Both the position numbers and the translations under genes were made by a program. From the NCBI GenBank assembly GCA_903813345.2, contig CAIIXF020000011.1:17033754-17097753 (forward strand): 64,000 nucleotides of DNA. Direction: 5' to 3'. How positions within the stretch are numbered: the first letter of the stretch is position 1; each line of letters begins with the position of its first letter. Shown here piece after piece: positions 25,419 to 37,059 of this stretch. Source of the DNA: Owenia fusiformis (lineage: Eukaryota; Annelida; Polychaeta; Sabellida; Oweniidae). Under the pieces are notes generated by a model. That model did no database searches. It was given only the letters and a program-made list of their open reading frames with translations, and was not told the origin of the DNA.

Positions 25419-25550
25419 CTGCATTTAAGTCGGGAATTGTATAAGATGTCTCTGTTCCAGCAGATCTCCAAATAAACTGACTTTCTGTACATACTTTATG
25501 GTACACTCTAAAGTTAATAATGCGGCCATTTGATGCACGTGGTTGATCCC
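25419..25550 (-). pseudogene. Truncated FN3 exon copy 4 in the array
   Basis: Same 132-bp exon fragment and breakpoint. The join reads CTACTAGCATC here, where the other copies have CTACTCGCATC. Confidence 0.85.
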
Positions 25551-27488
25551 TACCTACTAGCATCTGAGTAATTGACTGTTAACTGACAATTAACCCAGTG
25601 ATAATAATAACATAATGTCGAAGTGCTTAAAATAAATGCATAGAATATGATATGATAAGGCAATCAATTAGTTAATGAGCTGTCTTTAAAAGTGAAAAAT
25701 GTATCATTAATTGTAAGTTTTATATATTAATAAAGCCTTTAATAGTGAAATTGACTTACACGGATCACCTATCATATTAGCATAAGTAACTGACCGAATC
25801 TTATTCGTTTAATTCGATCAAGATTGTGTTATAACTAGATTGGTAAATTGAACAAAGTTCAATTTAAGACTCCAGATAGATTGGTAAATTGAACAAAGTT
25901 CAATTTAAGACTCCAGATTGATTTACTTGAGTAAAGAGCTGAGTAAGCAACTGAGAAGGAAGCTGAGTAAGTAGATGATTAAGTAATTGAGTAAGTAGCT
26001 GAGTAGGTAGCTGAGTAAGCAGCTGAGTAGGTAGCTGAGTAAGTAGCTGAGTAGGTAGCCGAGTAAGTAGCTGAGAAGTAGGTAGCTTAGTAGGTAGCTA
26101 AGTAGGTATGTAGGTAGGTAGGTAAGTAGGAATTGAAATTTGGTTTTCAGATTCGGATTCCTCAGAAAATTCTACCCTTAATTAATAACTCATAAATTAA
26201 ATTATGAGAACTTTTTATTTTGACCTACTTTACGGACACCATATCTCAAAAGTGGGTCAAAATACTTTCTGACGGCAAAAAACTATCGATATTAGCACAC
26301 TCTTTGCTACCTGTATACAAAATTTCGAAGCAAATCATTAAAGTGTAATGTCAGAATCGCAAAAATAAGGTAAAACTATGAATTTGACCTAGATATTGAC
26401 CAAAGCATTTTGGTGTCCAAATTTTAAAGCTAGATAGCCTTCGAGGTCCCCTTCTGTTATAGGCTTTCAGAATGTAAAGCTGAACTCAGTCTATATCTGG
26501 TATTTTACACTTCAAAAAATCTTTTTACTCATTGACATAACATGGGGCACCTTTAGCGATTTTTGAGCTCTCAAAACGCCATAACTTCCGAACCGAGAAT
26601 CGGATTGAAATTTGGTTTGCAGATTCGAATTTCTGACAAAATTTTACCCCTAATTCTTAATTCATACATTGAATTTGGAGAACCTTTTGTTTTGACCTAC
26701 TTTCCAGATGCCATATTTCAAAATCAGTAAGAGTAATCAAAAAACGGTTGGCACACTTATGAAAGGGCTGTTTATAAGCTACATGATGAAAAAAGATGAA
26801 GATGTATCGACGAAGATAATTGATAGAATATTGGAAATGTAAGATTTGACCCAGTTCTGGGATAGGATAGGATATAGAATAGAAAGGAAGGATAGGATAG
26901 GAAGGAAAGGATAGAAAGGAAGGATAGATAGGAAGGATATGATCAGACATGATAGGATGGGTGATTTTTTCTATATTTTCTTCGCTACTCTTGACTTTCT
27001 ATCAGGATGTCATCAGATCGATTTTTCTCGAAATTTTCAAAACGCCATAACTTGCGAACCGGGAGTCAGATCTAAATTTGGTTTGCAGATTCAGATTCCA
27101 GAGAAAGCTCTACACTTATTTCATAGCTCATATGTTAAATTTGATTAACTTTTTAGTTTGACCTACTTTCCGGACGCCATATCTCAAAATCGGTAAGAGT
27201 AATCAAAAAACGGATAGCATATTCTCGATTTGTTTTTTCTAAACTACATGATGAAAAAAAGATAAAGGAGTAACGACAAACAACAACGAAGATAATTGAC
27301 AGAATGTTGATTTGACCTAAATTTGACCTAGTTCTTGACCTCTGACCTAGCTACAAATTTGACCTAATTTCCCAGAAACTAGGTTGATGGGCTATGTTAG
27401 CCATGTAGGTATGTTAAAGTAAGTTCTTCTAGTTGCTGAGAAAAAGTGTTCACAAAGAAAGAAAGAAAGAGTAATGGCTAGAATTTAC

Positions 27489-27683
27489 CTGCATTTAAGT
27501 CGGGAATTGTATAAGATGTCTCTGTTCCAGCAGATCTCCAAATAAACTGACTTTCTGTACATACTTTATGGTACACTCTAAAGTTAATAATGCGGCCATT
27601 TGATGCACGTGGTTGATCCCATGATATCGACATGGAAGTTATTGTTGCTTTAGTCACCCTCACATTGCGTGGCTCTTCGGATA
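27489..27683 (-). CDS. FN3 half-domain exon (type F), RPTP-like copy B
   Basis: A 195-bp exon (65 codons, phase 1-1) has acceptor ttttaatag/TATCC and donor GCAG/gtaaat. It encodes the N-terminal half of an FN3 domain: EEPRNVRVTKA, strand-B Trp in SISWDQP, FRVYHKV, and TSYTIPDLNAG, where the conserved Leu-x-x-Gly turn before strand F would be. The remaining strands should be on the next exon downstream (lower coordinates), but that is the tandem array and no matching exon is seen. The exon's 3' 132 bp are the source or product of the array's pseudo-exons. Confidence 0.85.
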
Positions 27684-27689
27684 CTATTA

Positions 27690-28589
27690 AAACGAGACAA
27701 ATATGATTACAAATTCGAATCTGAACTCATTCGTATGGTCTCAGACAGCTTAACACAATGTATACTCCTGACTCTTGAGACATTTTTATGGCCTAGAGAA
27801 TTGTATGTTAGTCAATGAAAGTAGAATAATACGAGGGTTGATTCAAAAGTTCTGCTTTAAAAGTCTTAATATTTTATGAAAACTGTTCATATATGACCTC
27901 AACCGTTTAATATGAAGTAGTTTCATTTTTGTGTAAAAAATAAGGAACAAATTTGACCAGTAACATAGGTGTACGGTTACCATATCATCATGTTAACAGG
28001 GTATGCGGAACAAGAATACGACACATTTTAGAGCTGGGACAAAGTTGACACTAAACGCTTGACACTTTCAAAAGGTGTCAGTCATGCCTGTTATTCAATT
28101 AGTTGTTAAATTAGACCAATTCCACTGGCATTAGCACAAAACTCACGGCACATGTATGTTTTAAATCCTTTATATAATTCCTTTGGTGTATTTTTTCAAG
28201 CACAAGTAATATCACTTCAATCAGTATACCAATGATTCAATAAACAGGCTATCAATTAAGTATACACGGTAATTGGTGAGTGAGTAACTTTGCATATTTT
28301 AAGATTTTCAGCAGACGCCACGTATTTCCCATGGGCAACTTTAAAGTAGAATTTAAGGTAAGTTATATTCATTTACACCTCCATTTTGATAATATATACG
28401 GCTTGGGCTTTTATTTATATCGAACATTGGTCAGACAGTATATTTGGAAGATTTGTTGGAATAAATCAGTCATTTTGTCAAATTATTTTAACTTCGACGT
28501 AGCAAAATGATAGTGATAACGTAGCTAATATCTAATAGAGTAGATAGAAACGACGTAGCAATCGCAGCTCATATAATTCTGTAAATATA
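27690..28589. other. Intron with mariner-like scraps
   Basis: No exon is seen. Near 27832 there is TACGAGGGTTGATTCAAAAG, a mariner-type terminus, followed by GTTTCATTTTTGTGTAAA. No partner terminus was found. Confidence 0.4.
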
Positions 28590-29696
28590 TACAGGGTGGT
28601 CCAAAAAATGGGACACTCGTATTTCAAAAATAAATATTGATTTTCTTCGTAAAACATGTCATGTTATATACCAATGGATAGGGAATTTACTCATCTTTAA
28701 TTTAGTATATCATAAGTTCAAATTTATTATAATGTCTGTCAACCAGGGTTCATAATATAAATGACGTCATTTTCGTTTCAAAACGGGTTTTCCAAAACTG
28801 GCAAAACCAAGTTTTATTGTCAATTTTATTTACATAAACAGACTTTCAATATGTCCACCATTTTGATCAATTGTAGCCCTCAATTTTGGCCTAAACTGGT
28901 CAATAGCATCATTGATATGCTGTTGAGACAATGAATTTGACTTCTCAATAATTCTGTCCTTCAGGGACTGAATAGATGTAAAGGATTTATGGTTCACTAA
29001 TTCTGTTAGTTCTCCCCATACATGGTACACACGTTCTGTTAGTTCTCCCCATACGTGGTAGTCGCAGACGTTGGGTGATCTTGTGATCTGGTCATGGGTA
29101 GGCAGCGATTAGGGGGATGAATTTAGGCACATTTTCTTTTAAACATTTGACACTCTTGTGGGATCTATTGCTTAGAGTCCCATCTTGTTGGAAAATGTAA
29201 TGATTCCAAAATGAGCTCATACCAGAATGGTCCAAAAACAACATAATTGGATGGTGCGACAACCACATATTGGGAGAGCAGAATGGTTTTTATGAACCCC
29301 TTACATCTACTCAGTCCCTTACTAAGGATAGAATTGTTGAGAAGTGAAATCCATTGTCTCAACAGCATATCAATGATACTATTGACCAGTTTAGGCCAAA
29401 ATTGAGGGCTACAATTGATCAAAATGGTGGACATATTGAAAGTCTGTTTATGTAAATAAAATTGACAATAAAACTTGGTTTTGCCAGTTTTGGAAAACCC
29501 GTTTTGAAACGAAAATGACGTCATTTATATTATGAACCCTGGTTGACAGACATTATAATAAATTTGAACTTATGATATACTAAATTAAAGATGAGTAAAT
29601 TCCCTATCCATTGGTATATAACATGACATGTTTTCATCAAGAAAATCAATATATATTTTTAAAATACGAGTGTCCCATTTTTTGGACCACCCTGTA
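28590..29696. mobile_element. Palindromic mariner derivative with duplicated transposase 3' ends
   Basis: The ends are TACAGGGTGGTCCAAAAAAT inverted. Arms of about 400 bp (28590-28990 and 29315-29696) are near-perfect inverted copies. In both arms, reading outward, the frame ends DQFRPKLRATIDQNGGHIES, the characteristic C-terminus of a mariner-family transposase; the left one (28830-29030, minus) also has VWGEL. The catalytic region is gone, so this is a non-autonomous element made from two inverted 3' ends. Confidence 0.88.
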
Positions 29697-29698
29697 TA

Positions 29699-32600
29699 TA
29701 TAAGCACAAATGCCAAAAGGGAAGGGTGACTAAAAACTTTAAGGAAACCCAACAAGAAAAGCAAACTGTAAGTGTAAATCTGTCATAAGAAAAGTAGACC
29801 CTATATCCCAAACCATGATCTAACGTGAAAAGAAACAATGTCTAACAATAGGGAGGTTATGATTAGCGTAAAAATATACGTGTACCTATCCCTATCCGTA
29901 TGTTTGTTACGGATACGTATAGGTAATGCGTATTGCAAAATGAGTTTAAGATTAACGTAAAAGGCTACGAAACCGTATGCTACAATTTATGATAAAATTA
30001 ACTCCTAATCATAGAATAAAAACCATGCGATGGCTTATATAGCATATACCAGTACATGTCACCTCCAAGAATGGTTATATACTTCAGAGAGTGTGTGGTG
30101 TAGCTACTGTAGTTGGGAGGGGGTGATGCTTGAAGGTCCGCTAATGGGGCAGTGACTTAAAGGCCTAAATTTCTGTTAAGTAGAAACCCAGGGTGTTTTA
30201 ATTATAGAGCCAGTTAACATACCCATTAAAGTGTGCGCCAAAGTTTAAAACTGCGCAGGCGCACCGCTCTCGCTAAACTATATAAAGAGATTACAGGGTA
30301 CAGACTTCAGAGGTAAGCCAGGAAGGTGAACAACTATCGTCCCGTGTTGATTTCCCGTATAATCGTAACCAGGCAAGTTTCACCATTGGAATTGAAAATG
30401 ACTATTAGATATACTTTGTAGATGTTTATATATGAAGGTATTAAGTGTATGCATCAATCAAATGGCTCATTTTGAACATATAAAAAGTATTTGTGTTTTG
30501 TTTCCCAGGGAATTGTATTCCCATGTACTACACACATAAATAGTGTACATTATGTTGTACTTGAATAGTCTGGCTTATATAATATTGAAGGGTATGCTGA
30601 TTGTACACACGAGTACATGCATGAAGGCCTAATATTGATATTGCTTGCATACCTAAGTAAAAAATAAACTCTTCTAATCCCCTAATGTAAACACGGCGGT
30701 ATACGTAGCCCGATTTATCGGGGGCTTTAAGAACTGACCAATCAGCTGGCAGTAGAAGTTGCTTTTTTTATTTGAACCCTTCTTGACCTGAAATCTGATC
30801 TTTGACCCTAGCTGTGGATGATGCTATTGGTTAGATTCAAATTTTGAACTTTTCTACTGAACATAATTAAGTAGCATTTAAAAAACTTTGACATGTTCTT
30901 ATTCAAAATTAGAATAATATTTCACCAAACTGATAACATTTTTGTCGTCTCCAAATGTTCATAAATAACCACAACAAGTTTCAAAACAAACAAAAGCCAA
31001 TTTACCGAGAATGACAAAAAAAACAATTAAAATTTACTGGTTTCTGTTAATAGAAGGTATTCAAACAGACATATTTGGCTGTTCCAAGCAACCCCCTCTC
31101 CTTTTATACCGGATTTTGGTCTTTAAGCCGAAATGTTAAATTTCTAGCATGATCTAGCAATGAGAGTGGCCAAATAGTAAAGTTAAACAATTAAAACCAC
31201 GATATAATGGCTGATTTCATACATTTACAATAAGCAAAACTGATGAAGAATTTGTAAATTCAACAATTTCATGCATCATCACATGGCATCGTTTATCGCA
31301 TCAATGAATGTGTTCGACCACTTAATTTCTATGCAGATCGAATGAGAAATGTTTGGTGTTACTATTTTAAAGTTTTATGGATGTCATTTGATCTAGAAAT
31401 GACACAATTTGTTTGATAAAAACATACGTTTTCGAATTACCTATCTTCGGCCATTTATAGGTAATTACGTATCGTAAACCCTGTAACTTAGGTAAAATAC
31501 CGCTTAGTGTAATAACAAACTACGTATAGGTATAGGTAAATGGGTTATTTACGCTAATCTTAAACTCCCTACTGTCTAACATCCCCCTTCCCCTCCAATC
31601 GATAACCAATATCACAATCCAGGACCAGGAAGTATTAAAGTATACTAAATGATAACATTTCCTGTATTTTTGAGGACCATTAAGGAACATTATATATAAG
31701 TTCAAAGTTATTTAGTGATGTGTCTTATTTCAGTGTGATCACACGTCCTTACTATATGGAACAAGGGCATTTTACTTGTGTCCAGCGTTGTCAGAATCCA
31801 AATATTCGAAGATGTAATAAATCGCAATATCGTAAAACATGCAGACAAATCAATGGTGGTAGGCGAATCACAGGGGTTTAATGAAAATCGGGACATCTCG
31901 AATTTAACAAAATAGAAGCCGTGGAATCTGCTGAGAATGTTATAATGGTAGAGAGATATATTTTACAATTTTCTGCTGAGTGTAGAGAGAATAATTTTAG
32001 ACCATGATAATGAATAGAATGTTGAATGAATTGCATATGTTCCCAAGTATTATTTGCTATGTCGATAACTTTATACGGCATTTACACCTGTATATCTTAC
32101 TCAAATACTCAGAATGAGTATATGAATTGTAATTCATATTCGATGAATTGTTTTGTATAATGTACGAGTTATATTACCAGTTCATTACAACGATGTTTTC
32201 CAACACCATGGATCAGGGCCATATGGCTCTTTAATGCTTTTAGCGACCTGACATTTTTGCCACAGGAGGAAAATAGGTGCAGTCTGAATTTAGAAGAAAT
32301 ATACTTCACAAAAAAAGTTAAGAACAAGTATTTTTCTTAATAGGTTTACATGTTAAACCTTGTGTATCTTTTAACTTTATTTCCTTAGCCCAAAACGAAA
32401 GAAAAACTGATAAATGTAAATGGATATGTACCTTGACTCTATTCTCTTTTTCAGGTGGATCCCGGCTATGGCATTGGTTGAGAAATCCGTGTAGGGATCG
32501 AAACCAGCCATAGTTTTCTACTGATGACCATTGTGAATTGTTGTGTTTTATGGATTATGATGACGGCTTTGCGAACGGATGTTGATCCTTTGAATTGCCT

Positions 32601-32975
32601 ATGGACTTCGAGACTGGATTTTATCTATCCCACATCTTTTGAGATACCCTATATTTTATGAATACTAGTATCTACAACTGTTTTTGATGTATTATGAGTA
32701 TTAGCTATATTTTTTTTTAATTTTTCTTCAACATGTATTGTAATGACTTCAGTATGAATGAAATGTCCCTTGGTGTTCTTGTCCTGGATTGTGATATTGG
32801 TTCTCAATTTGAGGGAGGAGGGGGATGTTAGACATTGTTTTTTTTTAACGTTAGATCATGGTTTTGGGATATATAAGGTTTACTTTTCTTATGACAGATT
32901 TACACTTACAATTTGCTTTTCTTGTTGAGTTTTTTGAAGTTTTTAGTCACCCTTCCCTTTGACATTTGCGCTTAT
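29699..32975. mobile_element. Inverted-repeat transposon (outer), interrupted by a second element
   Basis: The left end, ATAAGCACAAATGCCAAAAG, is matched inverted at the right end near 32975. The inverted similarity runs about 150 bp, then is interrupted by the element at 29848-31572, and resumes at 31582-31630 against about 32780-32830 (CCAATATCACAATCCAGGAC). No transposase is recognised in the 1.2-kb interior (31640-32780), which holds only short frames. Confidence 0.75.
29848..31572. mobile_element. TAGGGAG-ended transposon with 9-bp target duplication (copy 1)
   Basis: The ends are TAGGGAGGTTATGATTAGCG and, inverted, TAGGGAGTTTAAGATTAGCG. TGTCTAACA flanks both sides (29839-29847 and 31573-31581), a 9-bp target duplication of the size made by Mutator-like elements. 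It is about 950 bp longer than the copy at 40.9 kb (extra 30163-31120). There are no long frames, so it is non-autonomous. Confidence 0.78.
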
Positions 32976-33222
32976 TACTCTATATTTCAGGATATTTTCA
33001 ATTTAATCTCTCTATTACAATAGTTCCCACGGACCATATATTCAGGGATGCTATATTTACCCTGACACTGGAACTCACGAACTACATACTTCCCAAATAT
33101 TTTGTTGTGATTTGAGTGCTTACTCAGTGCTATACCTGACTTCATTACTAGTACAACTAGAGGTTTACGTAAACTCATTCCAAATAACTTATAACGAACT
33201 ACTCTCTATTAAAAATACTTAC

Positions 33223-33504
33223 TCATTTCATCCGTGAGTAAACATTTGTGACTCGGGGCACTGATGAGATTATTGAGCTCCGCACTGATATCTATACAGT
33301 GTAATTCCCCAGGTTGCAGATTTGTCAAATTTACACCGTAGCCATTCCCAGAACGTTCAACAGTACCAATAGTACCATTAGAACTAGGTGGTAGTGAAAC
33401 AATGTACTTGTCTACACCATTCTCACTCGATGTGATAAACATGTGGTAGGGCGACCATGTTGGAGGTTCTCGTATTAATTGTATTTCACCTGGAGGACTA
33501 GGTT
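33223..33504 (-). CDS. FN3-like exon (type E), RPTP-like copy B
   Basis: A 282-bp exon (94 codons, phase 1-1) has acceptor atttacag/AACC and donor ATGA/gtaagt. It opens PSPPGEIQLIREPPTW and includes DKYIVSLPP, VNLTNLQPGELHCIDISAEL and CLLTDE. The FN3 fold is divergent: it lacks the canonical strand-B Trp at the usual place but keeps the LTNLQPG turn and the proline-rich opening. Two Cys (HCI, KCL) could pair. It lies between the D and F exons with compatible phases. Confidence 0.78.
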
Positions 33505-33614
33505 CTGTAAATAAAAAAATCATACGTATAATCTAAAATTAAAATGCCAGCGTTAATTTAGTTTATAATTATTCGTTATACATAAACGTACCACCAGACA
33601 CACAGTGGAAAACT

Positions 33615-33807
33615 TTAAAATAATGTTTGGGGTTTAGTGATTTCTGATTTGCAGAAGAAGAAATGTGCAATAAAATAGAGGTTATTTAATGGAAGGTTTT
33701 TGATACAGGGTTCGTCTGAGGGAAATGCAATGTATCTACCCGAGGGACCGTAGGGACCGAGGGTTGATGTATTGTATTTACCGAGGGATATACCCTGTAT
33801 CAAAAAT
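33615..33807. repeat. Imperfect palindrome with GAGGGACC core
   Basis: TTTTTGATACAGGGT at about 33697 pairs with ACCCTGTATCAAAAA ending at 33807. The core holds GAGGGACCGTAGGGACCGAG. A related palindrome is at 34252-34372. Confidence 0.65.
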
Positions 33808-34104
33808 CGAGCATTTAATAACTGATTTATTCTATACTAAGTAGATTATGAGGATTAAGTGAGCATTAAATTTTATGGAACCCTCATGTAATAGTCAAGT
33901 TACATATGATAATTACAATCAAAACATGAATATTTTATCTCATTTTAAATTTTTTAACATTTACAGTTTTTAAAACTCAACAGCTTTTAACATCTAACAG
34001 TCTATGAAATTAATATATATCCATGGTTATACACGCACATTACTATACTGATTGTTTAAATCGTTTAGTGTACAAAAAGCACCGAACAAAATTCCCGGGG
34101 ATTG

Positions 34105-34372
34105 CTGATGAGCGGTTGATATATATATATCCCGCTCACCTCAGTGGGAGATATGTTTATCACCCGCTCACCTCCAATATCAATTATATTCCCGCATGTT
34201 ATTTACCCATAACACTACTAAGTATGGAATAAATAAGGGTTATGAACTGGGAGGCTTTAAATATGGGGTTTATCCAGAGGGAGATATACATATCAACCTG
34301 AGGGAGCGTAGGGACCGAAGGTAAATGTGCATATCTCACGAGGGATAGACCCCATCTCCAAACTGATCGTAC
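34105..34372. repeat. Related imperfect palindromes
   Basis: ATGGGGTTTATCCAGAGGG (about 34264) pairs with the GAGGGATAGACCCCAT-type arm ending near 34356; the core GAGGGAGCGTAGGGACCGAA matches the 33.7-kb hairpin. Just upstream, GCTCACCTC-centred inverted segments (34105-34200) look like a diverged relative. Confidence 0.55.
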
Positions 34373-34880
34373 ATAACTGCTTTATCCTATACACAGTAGA
34401 GTTTTCTATTTTGAAAAATCTCCATTTTCAATTTTTTTTCAAATTTTTCTTTAACTTTTTTTCAAAGAGAGAAGATATGCCCTGGAGCGGGAGATATGGC
34501 GGAAGATATGGAGGGACTGGATATGGAAACCTCAAAATCAGGATACGGGATACACCTTATAGCAACTCATCTCTCCAAAACTCTAATGGACAAAGGATGA
34601 ATAAATGCATATCTAAATTATATTAGTTCACCAAATTAACGAAAAATAAAAAAAGTGATTGTGTTTATATACTTAATGCATGAAAACATATTAACATGTT
34701 AAACTAATTAAGGGAAAGGTTAATGCAAATTTTATTGCTCTGAAGACTATTTTCGTATGATTCTTCAGAGTGCAGAGTTCTTTATTGTTCCAAGTGTTAC
34801 GCAAAATAGTGTATACTATAATATATCTCCGAGTTGTTCTTGTATCCTAGAGTCAGCCGTCTAATATATGAACATCTTAC

Positions 34881-35177
34881 TTGTCAGTTGACCTGCTCCT
34901 CCATTTGCAAAGGCGCCTCGGCTCTCCTGGGTTGCCTTGACAGATCGCACACTTAAACTGTATAGCCTTCCTGGGTACAAATTCGTAATTGTGAAGGAGA
35001 AGAGTTTTTGATCGAGAAAGGTATTATTTTCATTATTCTCGTCAGGTGGTGAAATATTAATACGATATCCATCGTAGCCTCCCTTTGGTTTTCTCTCTGG
35101 TTCTTTCCAATCTAACTTGATTGATGTGCTATTAATAGCATTAGCCACCACACTCCCAGCCAAAGGCGGCAATGGTT
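34881..35177 (-). CDS. FN3-domain exon (type D), RPTP-like copy B
   Basis: A 297-bp exon (99 codons, phase 1-1) has acceptor attttttag/AACC and donor ACAA/gtaaga. It encodes a canonical FN3 domain: PLPPLAGSVVANA, strand-B Trp in IKLDWKEP, YDGYRINISPP, FTITNLYPGRLYSLSVRSV, ending GQLT. It lies 325 bp downstream of the type A exon, the tightest exon pair in the gene. Confidence 0.88.
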
Positions 35178-35502
35178 CTAAAAAATATGAGTACTTTACT
35201 TAAGCATTCTTATGACACAGAATGTTGATTTTATTATTATGGATCCCATTTAGCCTTTCGTAAATACCTATAACGGAAATAACGAATACTGACTGAAATG
35301 CTTAAACCATTATTTCATTATAAAACTCATCAAGCATCGTAGCAAATTGGAATAATGGAGGGCAGCTGGATGCACCGAGTCGTTCATATCTAAGAGATTA
35401 TAGATATTATACCATTGACTTTTTCTCCAGATTTGACATTTATCAAGAAATATCGATGATCAAAATTTTACAAGCAATTAAAATAGAGCTTTAAATAATT
35501 AC

Positions 35503-35784
35503 TTGTCAGTTGGGTTATAGTGATGGTTCTGCTATATCGTACCAATGGTATGTCAGTAAAGTTAACATATGTTCTGACTCTGAAAGTTATATTCGTAGCT
35601 GGTCCAAGGTTACTCAATGTTATGGACGTTGCACTACGTCCAACTGATATAGATGTCACGTTTGGATCTACGACGTAATTTAAGTCATAACCCGTATAAT
35701 GCCCATTTGATGGTCTCTTCCAGCTTATAGTGATACTTTTTTCGTTGATTTCTGTACCCTTCACGTCCCTTGGGGGATATGGTT
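35503..35784 (-). CDS. FN3-domain exon (type A), RPTP-like copy B
   Basis: A 282-bp exon (94 codons, phase 1-1) has acceptor actattttcag/AACC and donor ACAA/gtaatt. FN3 features are PYPPRDVKGTEI, SITISWKRP, YTGYDLNYVV, ITLSNLGPATNITFRVRTYV and TQLT. Paralogous to 1580-1870 of copy C, even in the intron edges. Several N-x-S/T sites suggest glycosylation of the ectodomain. Confidence 0.88.
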
Positions 35785-35874
35785 CTGAAAATAGTGAACT
35801 ACATAGAGTATTTTGAAAAGATAAATAATCCATTACGATATGCTTGACTTATCCAATTGTTTTGAAAGTTACTT

Positions 35875-35910
35875 GCTACGTTTCGGTAGACTACGTCCAT
35901 CTTCATTAGG
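35875..35910 (-). ncRNA. Possible degenerate hammerhead-ribozyme motif in the Penelope-like element
   Basis: The minus strand reads CTAATGA, then a short stem GGAC-GTA-GTCT, then CGAAAC. This resembles the hammerhead core (CUGAUGA, stem II, GAAA) with one core change. Hammerheads are known in the terminal repeats of Penelope-like elements. Stems I and III are not clear by eye. Confidence 0.35.
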
Positions 35911-36046
35911 CACTTCTTCCAGGCACCTTTTGGCTGCTCGGGGATTAAGGATGTTAGCTGGTTGGGTTTGAAGCACCTTGTCCCAAAGTGGACTGAGTTA
36001 GTGAGCTCTTGTCTATGTTGATGTTGGAGTTGTGTTTCCTTATATA

Positions 36047-37059
36047 TACAGGGTGGGCCAAAAAAAACAATACCCATCTTCAAATCATGATAAAAATAGT
36101 TACATTCAATATGGTTCAGACACTTACATATCATTTTAAAGGTTATACAATTTCAAACAATTTGGTATATAACACTATGTCATGAAATCAATAGTAAAGT
36201 TTTATTATACTTATTTGGGAGGCCGGGTTGCTATTTAAGGTCTCTAGATTTAATGGAGAAAATAGTAAATCTGCGGAATTATGTTATTTTTTATTTATGG
36301 AATATCATTCTTTTGTTAGGTATAATACATGCTTGGATATTGATATTTGCATCATCGATTCATCGTGTGACTAAATTTATTATTTATGAATTTCAGTGTT
36401 GTTTAATAACATTTTACACTTTATTTTTTTTTAAACAATTTTGACAATTGCTCAATATACCCCACCCCATCCCCTCTGCATTAACAATAATCTTCAAGTG
36501 GTAGCGCAGTCTATCAATAGCCTTATTGAGAGATTTCTGTTGCAATTCATCTTAGCACTTTAGGATTCTGTTTCAGCTCATCAATGATGTTTATTGGATG
36601 CTTTTGATTGTACCATTTCCTCGAGATGGCTCCATGTATGGTAATCAAACACACCAGCATCGGGCTAGCAGTTGAGTGGCCAAGCATCGAGATCAATCAA
36701 ATTGACACCTTGTTTGCAAAGAAATGCCAATATCTCATTTGATCTATGGTACGAGGCAATGTCTTGTTGGTCAATTAAATCCTCGTCACATAAACGTTTA
36801 ATGTCTTTTAACAGACCCCCTTTGAGTACTTATTGATAATAAACAACACTAAAATTCATAAACAATAAGTTAAGTCACACAATATGCAAATATACAAGCA
36901 TGTATTCACCTAACAAAATTATATTCTATAAATAAAAAATTAACACTATTCCGCAGATTTACTATTTTCTCCCTAAAATATGGATACCTTAAATACCGAC
37001 CTGGCCTCCCAAATAAGCATAATTTAAATTTGGGTATTGGTTTTTTGGCCCACCCTGTA
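36047..37059 (-). mobile_element. Mariner-type element with transposase relic
   Basis: The termini are TACAGGGTGGGCC inverted, with about 200 bp of inverted similarity (ATAGTAAATCTGCGGA near 36265 is inverted near 36955). On the minus strand, about 36480-36790, a broken frame with DIASYHRSNEILAFL, GVNLIDLDAWP and HTWSHLEEMV matches the C-terminal half of a Tc1/mariner DDE transposase, with several stops. It is inserted within the Penelope-like element. Confidence 0.78.

Larger units (their letters stand above)
17866..27620. repeat. Tandem array of about 2.08-kb units (about 4.7 copies)
   Basis: Corresponding points recur at intervals of 2081, 2081, 2073-2081 and 2070 bp with only scattered substitutions and small indels. 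Each unit contains an imperfect inner repeat about every 475 bp (TTTGACCTACTTTCCGGACG, ACGCCATAACTT, AATTTGGTTTGCAGAT), a GGATA-rich microsatellite, a GAAA run, a (GTAGCTGA)n-like minisatellite and 132 bp of an FN3 exon. Frames of 142 or 97 codons on the minus strand and 63-69 on the plus strand repeat in every unit and are repeat shadows. The high identity points to recent amplification. Confidence 0.95.
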
